From Paenibacillus sp. JNUCC-31 (lineage in GTDB: Bacteria > Bacillota > Bacilli > Paenibacillales > Paenibacillaceae): a DNA stretch of 64,000 nt. The stretch spans positions 1,240,001 to 1,304,000 of the forward strand of contig NZ_CP062165.1 in NCBI RefSeq assembly GCF_014844075.1. The letters run 5' to 3'. A program made the translations under genes and the position numbers. The notes below the pieces were generated by a model that saw only the letters and a list, made by a program, of their open reading frames with translations, did not search any database and was not told where the DNA came from. This document shows positions 23,983-33,449 of this stretch, one piece after another (position 1 is the first letter of the stretch; each line of letters opens with the position of its first letter).

Positions 23983-25398
23983 TTAGTTGGATTTCACCTC
24001 AGAACCACTCATCTGTGCCTGCCCATCCAATCGGAATGTCCCCCCTCCACCTTCAAGAAGTAACTGAGAACCGGCAGACAATATCATTTTCTTTCCTGCT
24101 TTCAGGGAAAGGCTGCCCCCTGCAGACATTGTGACTTGCTGGTTGCCCTTGATTTGAATGCCCTCATCTCCACTCAATCGGATAAACACTTCTCCTTCTT
24201 TTCCAGTGATAACAATGGAGTCTGGTGTCAGTCTAATCTCCTTGCCATGGGGTGTGCGAAAAATTTTGTGATCCGGATTGTTCAATTGGTTCGTTCCCGT
24301 CACCTGTGTATCTAGTCTGGGCGCTGGCGTAGCATACGCCTCTTCTTCATGCTGAGTTGGAAAATACACCGCCACCGGATCACCAATTTCTGGCATCACG
24401 TACCATCCGGTCCGCCCCTCAGAAATATAGGGAGACTGATACAGTAGCCATAGTCCATTCTCCGCTTCCTGTTCTTTATCACAATTCAGTTGTACTCTGA
24501 CATGTCCGCCATGTACCGCAAATATGCGTCCCATTAATGAGCTTCCAGCAATCAGTGGATTGTAGTACGTCTTCTGTCGCAATCCTTTGTGAAGACTTAG
24601 CACGTATTTATGCTTTAAAATACCTCCGGCAAGTTCCGTATAAGCTTCCGTAAGATACAGACTTCTGCCTCGGAATGAGATATGGTGTCCCAGTTCCATA
24701 ACTTGATCTGTCTCCACTTCGTATACAATGAAGTCACTTTCATTCACATTAACGGTCTCGTTCTCCGTGAAGTACATGAACGGAGTCATATTTTTGTGGA
24801 CGGTATAACGTGTATTATCCAGCTCAATCGAGTTACCATGCTCATATACGCCGAAATAAAATTTGGGGCTGTCGAATTGAGCCGCAGGCATCAGACTCGT
24901 GTGAAATCGGGAAGCCAGTCTTCTGAGAAATGCCCAGTCTGTTTCCTGATATTGCACGGCAACCTTGCCAATCTTGGCTCCCCCGGTCCCCTCATCAATC
25001 ACGTCCAGTCCCGGATAATCCTGATCCAGCTCCTTTAACAATTCAGGGAGCGTCATCTGGATGTTTTGAAACGTACGGGTTCGCTTTTTGACATCCATCA
25101 GGTACGTATGTGAGATTGCTTCAACCTGGAGCGTATATACGCCCCTCACAACCTGCACTTCTACAGATAAAGGAATGCCTTTGAATAGCGGACTTTTGTT
25201 CCCCTCCTCGTCCTTTTGCCACACTTCAATCGGGGTATTCTTATCCGTAACATCCACATAACGATCTTTCCATTCCTCGGATACCATACCTTTGAAAACA
25301 AGGCGGGTGTGCTCATTCATCTTTTTGCGGATTGTCAATTCTTGCAGATGTACTAGCTCATAAGGTTCAATAATCAGATTTTCATACGTCAGGCTCAT
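23983..25398 (-). CDS. VgrG-like spike protein without toxin
   Basis: 471 residues. The gpD-like core includes YQETDWAFLRRLASRFHTSLMP (about 152-173), matching the corresponding region of the fused VgrG at 18496-21873. Then come a YVMPEIGDPVAVYFP block (about 330-345), an HKIFRTPHGKEIRL segment, and beta-helix repeats of the GEVFIRLSGDEGIQIKG, SAGGSLSLKAGKKMIL type to about residue 460, ending in RLDGQAQM. It lacks the hydrophobic segment, linker and toxin. It is the shared structural spike or a short partner that could trimerise with the toxin-bearing VgrG. Confidence 0.88.
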   Translation of the reverse strand: MSLTYENLIIEPYELVHLQELTIRKKMNEHTRLVFKGMVSEEWKDRYVDVTDKNTPIEVWQKDEEGNKSPLFKGIPLSVEVQVVRGVYTLQVEAISHTYLMDVKKRTRTFQNIQMTLPELLKELDQDYPGLDVIDEGTGGAKIGKVAVQYQETDWAFLRRLASRFHTSLMPAAQFDSPKFYFGVYEHGNSIELDNTRYTVHKNMTPFMYFTENETVNVNESDFIVYEVETDQVMELGHHISFRGRSLYLTEAYTELAGGILKHKYVLSLHKGLRQKTYYNPLIAGSSLMGRIFAVHGGHVRVQLNCDKEQEAENGLWLLYQSPYISEGRTGWYVMPEIGDPVAVYFPTQHEEEAYATPAPRLDTQVTGTNQLNNPDHKIFRTPHGKEIRLTPDSIVITGKEGEVFIRLSGDEGIQIKGNQQVTMSAGGSLSLKAGKKMILSAGSQLLLEGGGGTFRLDGQAQMSGSEVKSN

Positions 25399-25413
25399 GG
25401 ACTCAGCTCCTCT

Positions 25414-26097
25414 CTAATTCATTTCGACAATGAGTGTATCCAGAAGTGTACCACCGGGTTCCATCCAATTTCTCTTCTCATCGTCCGTACAGTTAAAACC
25501 ATAAACAAGGACTTTCTGATCTAAAATGGTGAACACCATATGGTTATAAATTTGATCATTCAACCCCTGAACAGCGAATTGGCAGTAACCCGTGGAAAGA
25601 CCAGCATCCGTCACTCGAACACCGTGTTTTTTCCATTCTCGTACAGGTTGAGTTGCACGAATCACGTCAGCCATCGATTCCGTAAAGGAATTCAACTCTT
25701 CCGGAGCAAGACGATGATCCAATGTCTTGAACGTAAAGTTGACCGTTCCCGAATCATTGGTATAGATCCATTCAGGACGATGGGACGACGGATATTTTAA
25801 CTGAGCTTCTCTTTCTGTCACCAAACGAAATGTGCGGGGAAGAGATACTGTAACCTTTCCCTCGTATAGCTCCGTTCTTCTCAGATGTATCGTTTCCTGT
25901 TCAAGGTGTATCATGGTTATTGGCTCGAATGGTTTAACTTCACTTGATTCAGCAGAGGCTTCAACATCTCTAGTCTCTGTTCCCTGATGAGGTTCACCGT
26001 TCAATGTTTTGCCATATAACATCGGGATGATTTTGCGATCCATATGTTCCATAAACGAATTCCATCCTCCCATTCTCTTGAAAATTTCAATCCACAA
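25414..26097 (-). CDS. DcrB/DUF1795-like protein of the injection operon
   Basis: About 227 residues; the exact start is uncertain (first codon TTG, internal ATGs downstream). The region from about residue 75 (VSLPRTFRLVTEREAQLKYPSSHRPEWIYTNDSGTVNFTFK) to the end (LVYGFNCTDDEKRNWMEPGGTLLDTLIVE) has the layout of the Mog1/PsbP-like DcrB/DUF1795 fold. Some T6SS and Pvc clusters carry such proteins as effector-loading factors (EagR type). It overlaps the next upstream gene by 11 bases and precedes VgrG by 15. A loading chaperone for the spike is the most natural guess. Confidence 0.55.
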   Translation of the reverse strand: MWIEIFKRMGGWNSFMEHMDRKIIPMLYGKTLNGEPHQGTETRDVEASAESSEVKPFEPITMIHLEQETIHLRRTELYEGKVTVSLPRTFRLVTEREAQLKYPSSHRPEWIYTNDSGTVNFTFKTLDHRLAPEELNSFTESMADVIRATQPVREWKKHGVRVTDAGLSTGYCQFAVQGLNDQIYNHMVFTILDQKVLVYGFNCTDDEKRNWMEPGGTLLDTLIVEMN

Positions 26098-26860
26098 TCA
26101 TACGATGTGGTCCACCCACCGGCATACCCGAACGTCCCGTTCCCCGACCTGCATTCGCCAGTATACGATCCAGATATCGATGAATCTGCGCATTATCGTA
26201 TTCTCTGTACTCCAGTCCCAATCGACTGGCAATGTGATGCAAAATGACGCTACGTGCAACCGTTCCTTCATTGAGACACATCATGGCGAAGACCAGATCC
26301 TGGGGATCAGAGGTCCCCGTTCGAAGCAACCTCTCGGCATAATCCTTCATGACAACCGGAGATAAGGTGCTTGCTCCCTCGGCTGCATAAGGAACATGAA
26401 TGACATGCAGCGTATTGAACTCCGTTGCCAAGTCGGCAAAGGTCTGATAGTCCCGCCGCAGCCGCGCCCCTTCCTTCAGCTTGAATCGAGCCAGCTCCAA
26501 CTCTCTCGATGTGCACGTTGTCTCTTCATCCAAGAGCAGTTCCGAATGGCTTATCGTCATGTCACTCACGGTCTCCTCCGCGGTAAACCGAAGCTTCAGC
26601 ACATTGACCCTTCCCGTAGCTTGGTATGCCAGTTCCATAGGCTCTGTCAGCATATAAAGCCTTCCTTTATACAGCACCATCCCAGGAGCGACGACCAATT
26701 TGTCCGGGAACACGTCTACCTCTGCACCTGCAAGAATGCCATCTGCATAACCGCGATAGTACAGTTCGATGAAGTCTCTGGGGAAATCACGTAGTCCCTC
26801 CAACATGGATGTTTTCAGAATTCTTCCCTTGTTAAAATGCGGATACGAATATGTGAACAT
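26087..26860 (-). CDS. Conserved structural protein candidate of the injection apparatus
   Basis: 257 residues of no family I can name securely. The N-terminal part has ADGILAGAEVDVFPDKLVVAPGMVLYKGRLYML, a strand pattern with repeated V-x-V and G-x-V(L/I) turns like the attachment modules of phage baseplate and tail-spike proteins. The middle part is beta-rich and the C-terminus is helical, with a Gly/Arg/Pro tail. Its location between the Hsp70-like and DcrB-like genes, in one operon with sheath, tube and spike, suggests a baseplate component. Start supported by AAAGGGGG upstream of the ATG. Confidence 0.45.
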   Translation of the reverse strand: MFTYSYPHFNKGRILKTSMLEGLRDFPRDFIELYYRGYADGILAGAEVDVFPDKLVVAPGMVLYKGRLYMLTEPMELAYQATGRVNVLKLRFTAEETVSDMTISHSELLLDEETTCTSRELELARFKLKEGARLRRDYQTFADLATEFNTLHVIHVPYAAEGASTLSPVVMKDYAERLLRTGTSDPQDLVFAMMCLNEGTVARSVILHHIASRLGLEYREYDNAQIHRYLDRILANAGRGTGRSGMPVGGPHRMIVD

Positions 26861-26891
26861 GAGCGGTGTTCCCCCTTTCTGCTCGTGGTCC

Positions 26892-29543
26892 TCACTTCAT
26901 TCCGTCAAAGAAGTCCAGTTCCGACAAGTCTGTCTCAAACGGAAGCAGCTTCTGCGATCCCAGATACAGCCGTTCATTTCTGCGAGCTACAGGCAACACA
27001 TGGAAGCCCCAATGACGATCATCCGGAAAGACAAAAAACTTCGTCTCTCCATTCACGATGGAATCCGTATCATCTTGCGGAATTTTATCTCCATATCGAT
27101 CTCGAATGTCTTCGTAGAGTACCTCTTTATAGAAATCCGGGCGGTTCGCATATACGAATTTTTGTCTCAGCTGGCCATCGCTTCCGCTAAGGTACAACTC
27201 CACTTCTGCCGTCTCGAATGGCCGGGAAATGCTACCGGGAATACCATCACTCCGATCCAGACTGCTGATCAGCATTTTTTCCCGTCCATTATGCGTGTAG
27301 GCACTTACGGTATACGGAATTACAGCGGCATCATGCGTGATATCGGCTTGAACGCTTCCTGTTTTGCGGGCACTCAGATAACGAATCGCCCCTCGAAGGC
27401 AGGCAAGTTTAAGATCAGGCACACGCCCTTCCGCAGGTTTTTGCCGAAACTCAATGCTTCTGCCTGGAACGAACTCTTTCAATGCTTCCCGAAATACATC
27501 AATACGGCAGGACTGACCTGTCAACTTGATAATTGAGTACTGGTTCATCCGTCCCTGACGGTAGAAATCATCCAAAAACTTGCGGACTACCTCATAGATA
27601 TCAGCCTTAATCAGCTGGGTAATTTCCTTGATATTGAACACCACATCGGGGAACTCATATTCATCCTTCAACTCCCCATTCCGCTCTACCGAGAGGAACC
27701 AACGCTCCATGGTGGTGATCTGCAGATCACTGTCCCCATCGCCCTCCATCTCCGAGTGGAATCGGTTACGTAAGATGCCTGTTTTGCGGAAAAATTGTTG
27801 CTTCATCTCTTCTGCGATTTCCCACAGGAAGTAGAAGTTTCCTCTTACCCGCAAATACTCATCCCGTGAACGGTTCTCTCGACGCGCAAACGCAGTCGGG
27901 ATGATGTGTTCTGCCTCCTCATAGCGCTGCTCCAGCTTCTGATAAACGGACTTCACACCCTCTTCGTCCACCTGACGGAACACATCCGCACCAGGTGCCT
28001 CAATCAGACTATCAATATCCGTCACCTGACGGCGTCCGCTATAGTAGTCGGCGAATACAATTTTCATGAATTGCATAATACGATAGGTGATGTTGTGACC
28101 TCCGAAGTTCGTGTCCCCATTTTCGTAGGTCGTATGGATATCGAGCTTGTACGCCATATGTCCGTCCTCGATCGTAAAGGCACAGGAAGACAAATCGGTC
28201 GTTCCACCTCCACAATCAATCACGAGCGCATGGTACGTCTGCCCTTCCATGAAAGCACCACGTTCCATGCCGTCAGCAAGGGTGTTATAGAGCACAGCCA
28301 TTCCCTCATCCAGCGCATACGTCTGCTCAATCCGATAATCCGGAAGCATCTCTCCGAACATCTGCAAAAACTGTGTTTTCATCTTCACGGGACTGGTAAA
28401 ATGCACATGCCGAAACTTGCACTTGAACTGATGCTCTGCCGTTCGGATGATGTAGTTCATGTACGCACGCAGCAGATCCATACGAGAAACCATGGCTGCA
28501 TTGCCATGAACATCGACAATTTCTTCCATTTTGTTGTAATTGTTCACCCAGCGCTTCATGCTGCGGAAGACACTCGCCCGGCTGCTGTACCCTCCCCGAC
28601 GCATGCTTCGCAGCGCTTCATAGCCGAACTCGTAACGAATGTTTGCTGGATCCGAGCACTCCGCCACACCGATTGCCGTAGGAAGGACCTCGATCCAGTC
28701 CGTATCTTTGTATGTAGGATCGGGAAAAGAAACGTAGTTGATGGCATCCATACGGACTCGTCCATTCAGCAAATCCTGGCTGCTCGGCGCCTGAATATAA
28801 CCGTTATGCAAATAGGCGCCTGCCGTCGTATTGGAGGTGCCAAAATCAATTGCAAGCACTGCTTCTGTCGGTTCAAGCTCCCGGATGTCCAGATCTGCCA
28901 GTGGGATTTGAGTATATTGAATATGAACCGGTGGAAGCGGTCTGCTGGAATAATAGGTCTGATATAAATACTCCGAGTCGCGTTTACGGAAAAAGAGAAG
29001 ACTGTACTGTCTGTTTCCCGATCTCTTCCAGGTCGCCCCACTTCCTGCCGTCAAATAAAAGGTTCCCGATACGGAGTCGTCCTTAACCAGGTTGAAGATG
29101 CCACACAGCTCCATGCTCTCATTGACTAAAAGTACGTTGGATTCGGTTAATCCACCCGGTGCCGTGACCACATATCGATCCAGCTTGTCCACGTTCAATC
29201 CTTCGTACAGAATCAGCCGGGCTGGTACACTAATGCCTCCATCACTGCTCATGGGCGCCGTCATATGACGAGAAATAGCCTTTTGTATCCGCTCGAATCC
29301 ACCTTCAACAGACTGATCGATCCACAATACATCGTCCGCTCCCAGAAATTTTAAAATAATCCGAATCAGTTCTTCCCGCTCCGTCCGAGGGCCCAATCCC
29401 TCAATTAACCGTTCCTTGTAACAAATGTTCCGTAATTGGAATGTGGTCATGTCCATCAATTCTTCGCGCGTATAACGCATGGTTCCTCTGGAACGTTCCC
29501 TGCTCGTGGCGTCAGGATACAATCGGTATGAATAGCCGTTCAT
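26892..29543 (-). CDS. Hsp70-like ATPase with N-terminal SAP-like region
   Basis: 883 residues. The actin/Hsp70 ATPase core begins at 231 (AIDFGTSNTTAG, phosphate 1) and has a phosphate 2 motif at 441-453 (LVIDCGGGTTDLS). Residues 22-68 look like a SAP/HeH-type helix-hairpin (MTTFQLRNICYKERL, then ELIRIILKFLG). About 160 beta-rich residues follow before the ATPase core, and the C-terminal third ends in a beta-sandwich-like region. It differs from DnaK in length and N-terminal extension and is closer to SrfB/YegD-type relatives. A J-domain gene lies in the same operon. Strong RBS AAGGAGGAAG. It may assemble or recycle the sheath, since no ClpV is found. Confidence 0.75.
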   Translation of the reverse strand: MNGYSYRLYPDATSRERSRGTMRYTREELMDMTTFQLRNICYKERLIEGLGPRTEREELIRIILKFLGADDVLWIDQSVEGGFERIQKAISRHMTAPMSSDGGISVPARLILYEGLNVDKLDRYVVTAPGGLTESNVLLVNESMELCGIFNLVKDDSVSGTFYLTAGSGATWKRSGNRQYSLLFFRKRDSEYLYQTYYSSRPLPPVHIQYTQIPLADLDIRELEPTEAVLAIDFGTSNTTAGAYLHNGYIQAPSSQDLLNGRVRMDAINYVSFPDPTYKDTDWIEVLPTAIGVAECSDPANIRYEFGYEALRSMRRGGYSSRASVFRSMKRWVNNYNKMEEIVDVHGNAAMVSRMDLLRAYMNYIIRTAEHQFKCKFRHVHFTSPVKMKTQFLQMFGEMLPDYRIEQTYALDEGMAVLYNTLADGMERGAFMEGQTYHALVIDCGGGTTDLSSCAFTIEDGHMAYKLDIHTTYENGDTNFGGHNITYRIMQFMKIVFADYYSGRRQVTDIDSLIEAPGADVFRQVDEEGVKSVYQKLEQRYEEAEHIIPTAFARRENRSRDEYLRVRGNFYFLWEIAEEMKQQFFRKTGILRNRFHSEMEGDGDSDLQITTMERWFLSVERNGELKDEYEFPDVVFNIKEITQLIKADIYEVVRKFLDDFYRQGRMNQYSIIKLTGQSCRIDVFREALKEFVPGRSIEFRQKPAEGRVPDLKLACLRGAIRYLSARKTGSVQADITHDAAVIPYTVSAYTHNGREKMLISSLDRSDGIPGSISRPFETAEVELYLSGSDGQLRQKFVYANRPDFYKEVLYEDIRDRYGDKIPQDDTDSIVNGETKFFVFPDDRHWGFHVLPVARRNERLYLGSQKLLPFETDLSELDFFDGMK

Positions 29544-29575
29544 CTATACTTCCTCCTTACAACTGCTGGTGCTGC

Positions 29576-30265
29576 TTAATATAGGGCAATCCCGTCCTGT
29601 ATCATCGTATAGTCCACATCCAGAATGCCAAAATGATGCCCCCAGTATATTTCCGTGTCGAAACGAACCGGCAGAAAGAGTTCAAGAATCAGTTCCAGCT
29701 TCTCCTTCGCTTCCGTACGTTCCACCTGACCAATATACAAAAGCAATTCATCCTTTTCCTCACAATTGGCATAAAGGGTTGAACGCGGGAACATTCGAAC
29801 AAGGGTATCCCTCAGCAGATGAACTGCCTCTCCCGTATCATACAAACGGAGCATATTGCAGGCGATCACTTCCTGCTCCTCCTGCCCGAACAACTCCAGT
29901 CGCCGTCGAACCCGATCCCCGTACACACCCGAATGCATATCCTTCAGAATGAAGCGAATATAATACTCCCTCTTGTTCATACCCTGCATCAAATCCATAT
30001 CCGCCAGAAAATGAATAACCAGATCAAAGAGTGCTTCCCGCAACTCCACCTGCTCTTCATTATTGATATCGAACAGGTCCCGGAAAATATCAAAAAAGCG
30101 ATAATACGGATTGACTTCAACCGTACCTTCCACGCCTGAAGCATTCAGGTTTGTCTGGCTAAGTTCCATATAAGGCGAATATACACGTGCTGGCACAAAG
30201 GTTACGTCGCGCAGATCGGTTCCATCACGTTTAGCTCGAATAATCAGATCCCAGATGTAATTCAT
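29576..30265 (-). CDS. Conserved protein of unknown function, baseplate candidate
   Basis: 229 residues, mostly helical and acidic, with no signal or membrane segment. It lies 7 bases after the 431-residue gene and 32 bases before the Hsp70-like gene. Features are an N-terminal YIWDLIIRAKRDG, an ArgTyr-rich RVYSPYMELSQTNLN, and a C-terminal PVRFDTEIYWGHHFGILDVDYTMIQDGIALY, a conserved-looking short beta region. I cannot assign a family. Its position inside a block of structural genes makes a TssG/gpI-like or wedge function possible, untested. Confidence 0.45.
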   Translation of the reverse strand: MNYIWDLIIRAKRDGTDLRDVTFVPARVYSPYMELSQTNLNASGVEGTVEVNPYYRFFDIFRDLFDINNEEQVELREALFDLVIHFLADMDLMQGMNKREYYIRFILKDMHSGVYGDRVRRRLELFGQEEQEVIACNMLRLYDTGEAVHLLRDTLVRMFPRSTLYANCEEKDELLLYIGQVERTEAKEKLELILELFLPVRFDTEIYWGHHFGILDVDYTMIQDGIALY

Positions 30266-30272
30266 GCTGTAC

Positions 30273-31568
30273 TCACACCCATTCCCCTTCGCAGCGATAT
30301 TCAGGGAAAGCCAACTGGATCTCGGATACCAGAAAGCTCAGCAAATCATCCAGAAAAATAGCCTGCCCTGGCTGAATTCCGTGTTTGCTGAACCTTAAAA
30401 TCATTCGATGTTTATCTGCCTCAACACGGACATGATCGCTAACAAATCCATTAAGCGGGTACGTGATGCCCAAGGTGGGGCCAGGTGGCACCACTTTCAC
30501 ATCTTCCAGTTCCAATCCCTCCGCTGCCTGAAAAGCATGAGCCATGCGGGCAATCTCCCCTTTGGATCGCACAGAGCGTCCTTCCTGACGCGCATATTTA
30601 CCGGCAAACCCTTCCCGTTTGTTGTTGGAAAACAGCGGAAAGTCCATTCTACCGATTCGGGTTGCAACGGGGCCGGCTATTTTCAGTACCGTCCATGAAT
30701 CGGATTTCTCCAGCGGAGATACGATGGTGATATCTTCTTCCGATCTTTTGATATACCGAATATGCGATTCGTCTCCATCCACTAAATATCCGTGCTCAGT
30801 CCCTGTTTTGCGGAGCGGCAACACATGTTCATAATTGATGCGGTCCGAAGCCGGGACAGGGAATCCACCTGTTTTCATCTCAAGCTTCTGAATATTCCAA
30901 AGGGGGATCATATTCGTTCTTTTGTATGACTCAAACTCCTCCAAATGGATTGAAAGTTCTTTGACCACATGCTGTTTGTCCCATGCAGCTCCATCGTCCG
31001 AACCCACTAGAACACAATCAACGAATTTGAACACATAGGGTGCATTAATCGATTTCCATGGCAGACTGTTCTTACGAAATACCCGGTACAGTTCTTCAAT
31101 TTTGGAGATATACGCTGTACTTGATTTCAACCGAACCGTTATGGCATGTCTGCCTTCGCTCGTTACAATCTCCCCGCGAAATGTCCGATTACTTTTCAGC
31201 AGAGATTGGAGCTCCTGTTGCCCACATTCCATGTAGAACGTAAATAAATTCATCTCTTCCTTACGTGCCAGCGCTTCTGAAGCCTCGCTCAAATAAACAG
31301 TCTGGGGTGCAGCATCCTCCGGAAGAATCGGATACAGAAATTCATGAATGGGGTCCAAATCTTCCCGCGGACATAATGTGACATATACATCGTGGCGTTC
31401 CTCCAGCGGTACCACCTCGTCAAACACCCGTTGCTCGATCTGTTTGTTTAGTGTCTCCTGATACTCCACAAGATTAAGAAAAACGCCTGTCATGAGGTCT
31501 TTGAGCATGCGGCGTTGTTCCAGATCCTCCATCTTGTTTAGACGGTCACGAATAATATCTTTCATCAC
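30273..31568 (-). CDS. Conserved protein of unknown function, baseplate candidate
   Basis: 431 residues. The N-terminal helix region (LEQRRMLKDLMTGVFLNLVEYQETLNKQI) is followed by mixed alpha/beta sequence. The C-terminal third (PTLGITYPLNGFVSDHVRVEADKHRMILRFSKHGIQPGQAIFLDDLLSFLVSEIQ) looks like a beta-sandwich with a final helix. The start is GTG/ATG with AAGGAGGGG, and its first codon overlaps the stop of the PP2C-TPR gene. Size and neighbourhood would fit a TssK- or TssF-like wedge, but no diagnostic motif is visible. Confidence 0.45.
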   Translation of the reverse strand: MMKDIIRDRLNKMEDLEQRRMLKDLMTGVFLNLVEYQETLNKQIEQRVFDEVVPLEERHDVYVTLCPREDLDPIHEFLYPILPEDAAPQTVYLSEASEALARKEEMNLFTFYMECGQQELQSLLKSNRTFRGEIVTSEGRHAITVRLKSSTAYISKIEELYRVFRKNSLPWKSINAPYVFKFVDCVLVGSDDGAAWDKQHVVKELSIHLEEFESYKRTNMIPLWNIQKLEMKTGGFPVPASDRINYEHVLPLRKTGTEHGYLVDGDESHIRYIKRSEEDITIVSPLEKSDSWTVLKIAGPVATRIGRMDFPLFSNNKREGFAGKYARQEGRSVRSKGEIARMAHAFQAAEGLELEDVKVVPPGPTLGITYPLNGFVSDHVRVEADKHRMILRFSKHGIQPGQAIFLDDLLSFLVSEIQLAFPEYRCEGEWV

Positions 31569-33421
31569 GAATCCCCTCCTTCCGTGGCTTCCTGTTCATT
31601 CACTTCAGCCTCGGTGGTGTCGGTGCTTTCTTTAGCCTTTGAGGCTGAATTAATGCTAGCATTGCTTGTCGTTTTCCCTGAAGAAGAACCGGAGCCGGAA
31701 GCATCCACAGTCCTACTTCCGTCCGAAGTGGCATTACCCGCGGAAGAAGTGCTCCCCGCTGAATTGCCTGTGCTCATTCCTCCCGCATTCTCGGTCCAAT
31801 CCGAGTTCAAACCAGACGTATCCATTGTTCCTAATCCTGCCGCATCCTGCGTAAGTTCTGCCGCCGGTACAGGTGGATTCAGTTTCTCATCCAGCTTATT
31901 TATTTTCCGCTCCATAGCCAGCACGCGTTCCAACATATCGATCTCCTGATAAATTTCCTGTGCCGAAGCATAGGCCTCCATGGCACCACTATAGTCTCCG
32001 GCTTCATTGAAGCGGTCACCCTTCTGTTCCAGCGTATCAGCTTGAAGTTGCCGGGATTGCCGCTTGATATCTGCACGTTTGGTCTCGGCCGTCTCCAGTT
32101 GCGTAGCAATTTCCTTCAGCGCATCCTTGTAAGCTGTCTCCGTAGCGGCTGTTCTGGCCCTTTTATACAAAATGATCGCTCCACTGTAATCTCCGTTCTG
32201 GAGTTTCAGATCGCCCTCGGTGATCCAGTCTTGCACTTGCTGGAAGGTGGTCATCTGCTCCAGGCGCTCCTGAATAACTTCCCGGTTGAACATGCTATAG
32301 GATTCAGACAATTCCAATGCTTTGGTGTAACTCGCGGTTGCTTTGGTAATGTCGCCTTCTTTCAGGTGAGCTTCCCCATCAACCAGCGTCTGGGCAGCAG
32401 CCATCTTCGCGGTCAACAGCTTTTTATGTATAGGGTCCTTGATTTTGATGGAATTATTGCGTGCAAGGCTGTAGTCCGAGACCGCCTTGGCATACTCTTG
32501 TTCCTTGACGTACTGGTCTGCGGTCTGTTCATATTGCAGCATATCTACGACCAATTCAGCTTTTTTGGCTGCGCTTTTCACCGCGTAGAATATGCCGGCT
32601 CCACCAAAAATCAGGAGCATAACCAGCATGATGGCAATCCGCTTAATCCATTTCTTACGGTTCTTGGGCTCTTCATGAAAAATCTTGTTCACATATATGG
32701 CTGCCGCACTATAATTCTCGATACGGGTACGCTGCTTGCTAAGCATTACTTCTTCAAGCGTATCCGCCAGTGTCTGCGGGTCATTGGCACCTTCAACCGC
32801 ATCAATCATCTCGGCATCCTGAACACCTTCCCATAATCCAGGGGTGCAGAGCACAAGCACATCGCCATCGGCCAGCTTAATCTTATCCGATACATACGGT
32901 CTGATCATGCCAGGTTTGCCCGCGTATTCGTTCAGATTGCCGCGTTCATCATGCTGATCCACACGATCTTCTGCAATCTGGCCTTCGGCTGCCAACTGGG
33001 CAGCAACGCTATGATCCTTGCTTTTTAGTGCAAGCCGATTTCCACGAAAATGATACAAACGGCTGTGTCCGGCAGATGCCCACACCATACGTGTATAATC
33101 TGTCACAACAATGACGAATCCCGCTTTGAGCCTGACTCGGCGGCTTTCATACTGAAGCCACTCATGTGCAATCTTGATATACTCTGTTAGTCTCCGTTTG
33201 GACATGGTTGGCTTTTCCAAAAAGGATTCCAGAATGGTCTGCACTGTGATCTGTGCGCTATTCACTTCCGTATCCGTATCCAAACCATCTGCAATGACAT
33301 AACAGGCCCAATCTTCCAGCTCAACGCAGCCGTAGAAATCCCGATTTTTCAGGAAAGATCCCGCTTCCGAGACAAAAGCCGTCTTGAATTCACTGTTCTC
33401 CTTCCTCATCCGTCTCCCCAT
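31565..33421 (-). CDS. PP2C-like membrane protein with TPR region, probably a pseudophosphatase
   Basis: About 618 residues from the ATG at 33421; an upstream in-frame start (33514) would overlap the previous gene by 65 bases. The PP2C fold occupies the first 245 residues (VIADGLD, AGHSRLYHF, KDHSV). However the usual LCSDG metal motif reads LCTPGLWEGV (Asp to Pro) and the final DN is EN, so metal binding is probably lost. A membrane segment (RIAIMLVMLLIFGGAGIFYAV) follows, then a TPR-like helical array of about 230 residues and a Ser/Gly/Thr-rich tail. It may sense or scaffold rather than dephosphorylate. It overlaps the 431-residue gene by four bases. Confidence 0.7.
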   Translation of the reverse strand: MGRRMRKENSEFKTAFVSEAGSFLKNRDFYGCVELEDWACYVIADGLDTDTEVNSAQITVQTILESFLEKPTMSKRRLTEYIKIAHEWLQYESRRVRLKAGFVIVVTDYTRMVWASAGHSRLYHFRGNRLALKSKDHSVAAQLAAEGQIAEDRVDQHDERGNLNEYAGKPGMIRPYVSDKIKLADGDVLVLCTPGLWEGVQDAEMIDAVEGANDPQTLADTLEEVMLSKQRTRIENYSAAAIYVNKIFHEEPKNRKKWIKRIAIMLVMLLIFGGAGIFYAVKSAAKKAELVVDMLQYEQTADQYVKEQEYAKAVSDYSLARNNSIKIKDPIHKKLLTAKMAAAQTLVDGEAHLKEGDITKATASYTKALELSESYSMFNREVIQERLEQMTTFQQVQDWITEGDLKLQNGDYSGAIILYKRARTAATETAYKDALKEIATQLETAETKRADIKRQSRQLQADTLEQKGDRFNEAGDYSGAMEAYASAQEIYQEIDMLERVLAMERKINKLDEKLNPPVPAAELTQDAAGLGTMDTSGLNSDWTENAGGMSTGNSAGSTSSAGNATSDGSRTVDASGSGSSSGKTTSNASINSASKAKESTDTTEAEVNEQEATEGGDS

Positions 33422-33449
33422 TTCCCTTCCCTGTGCGTTGCCTGATCCG

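Noticed and set aside
27906-28967. 353-codon plus-strand frame
   Set aside because: It lies opposite the Hsp70-like gene, with no RBS and biased low-complexity sequence; a shadow frame.
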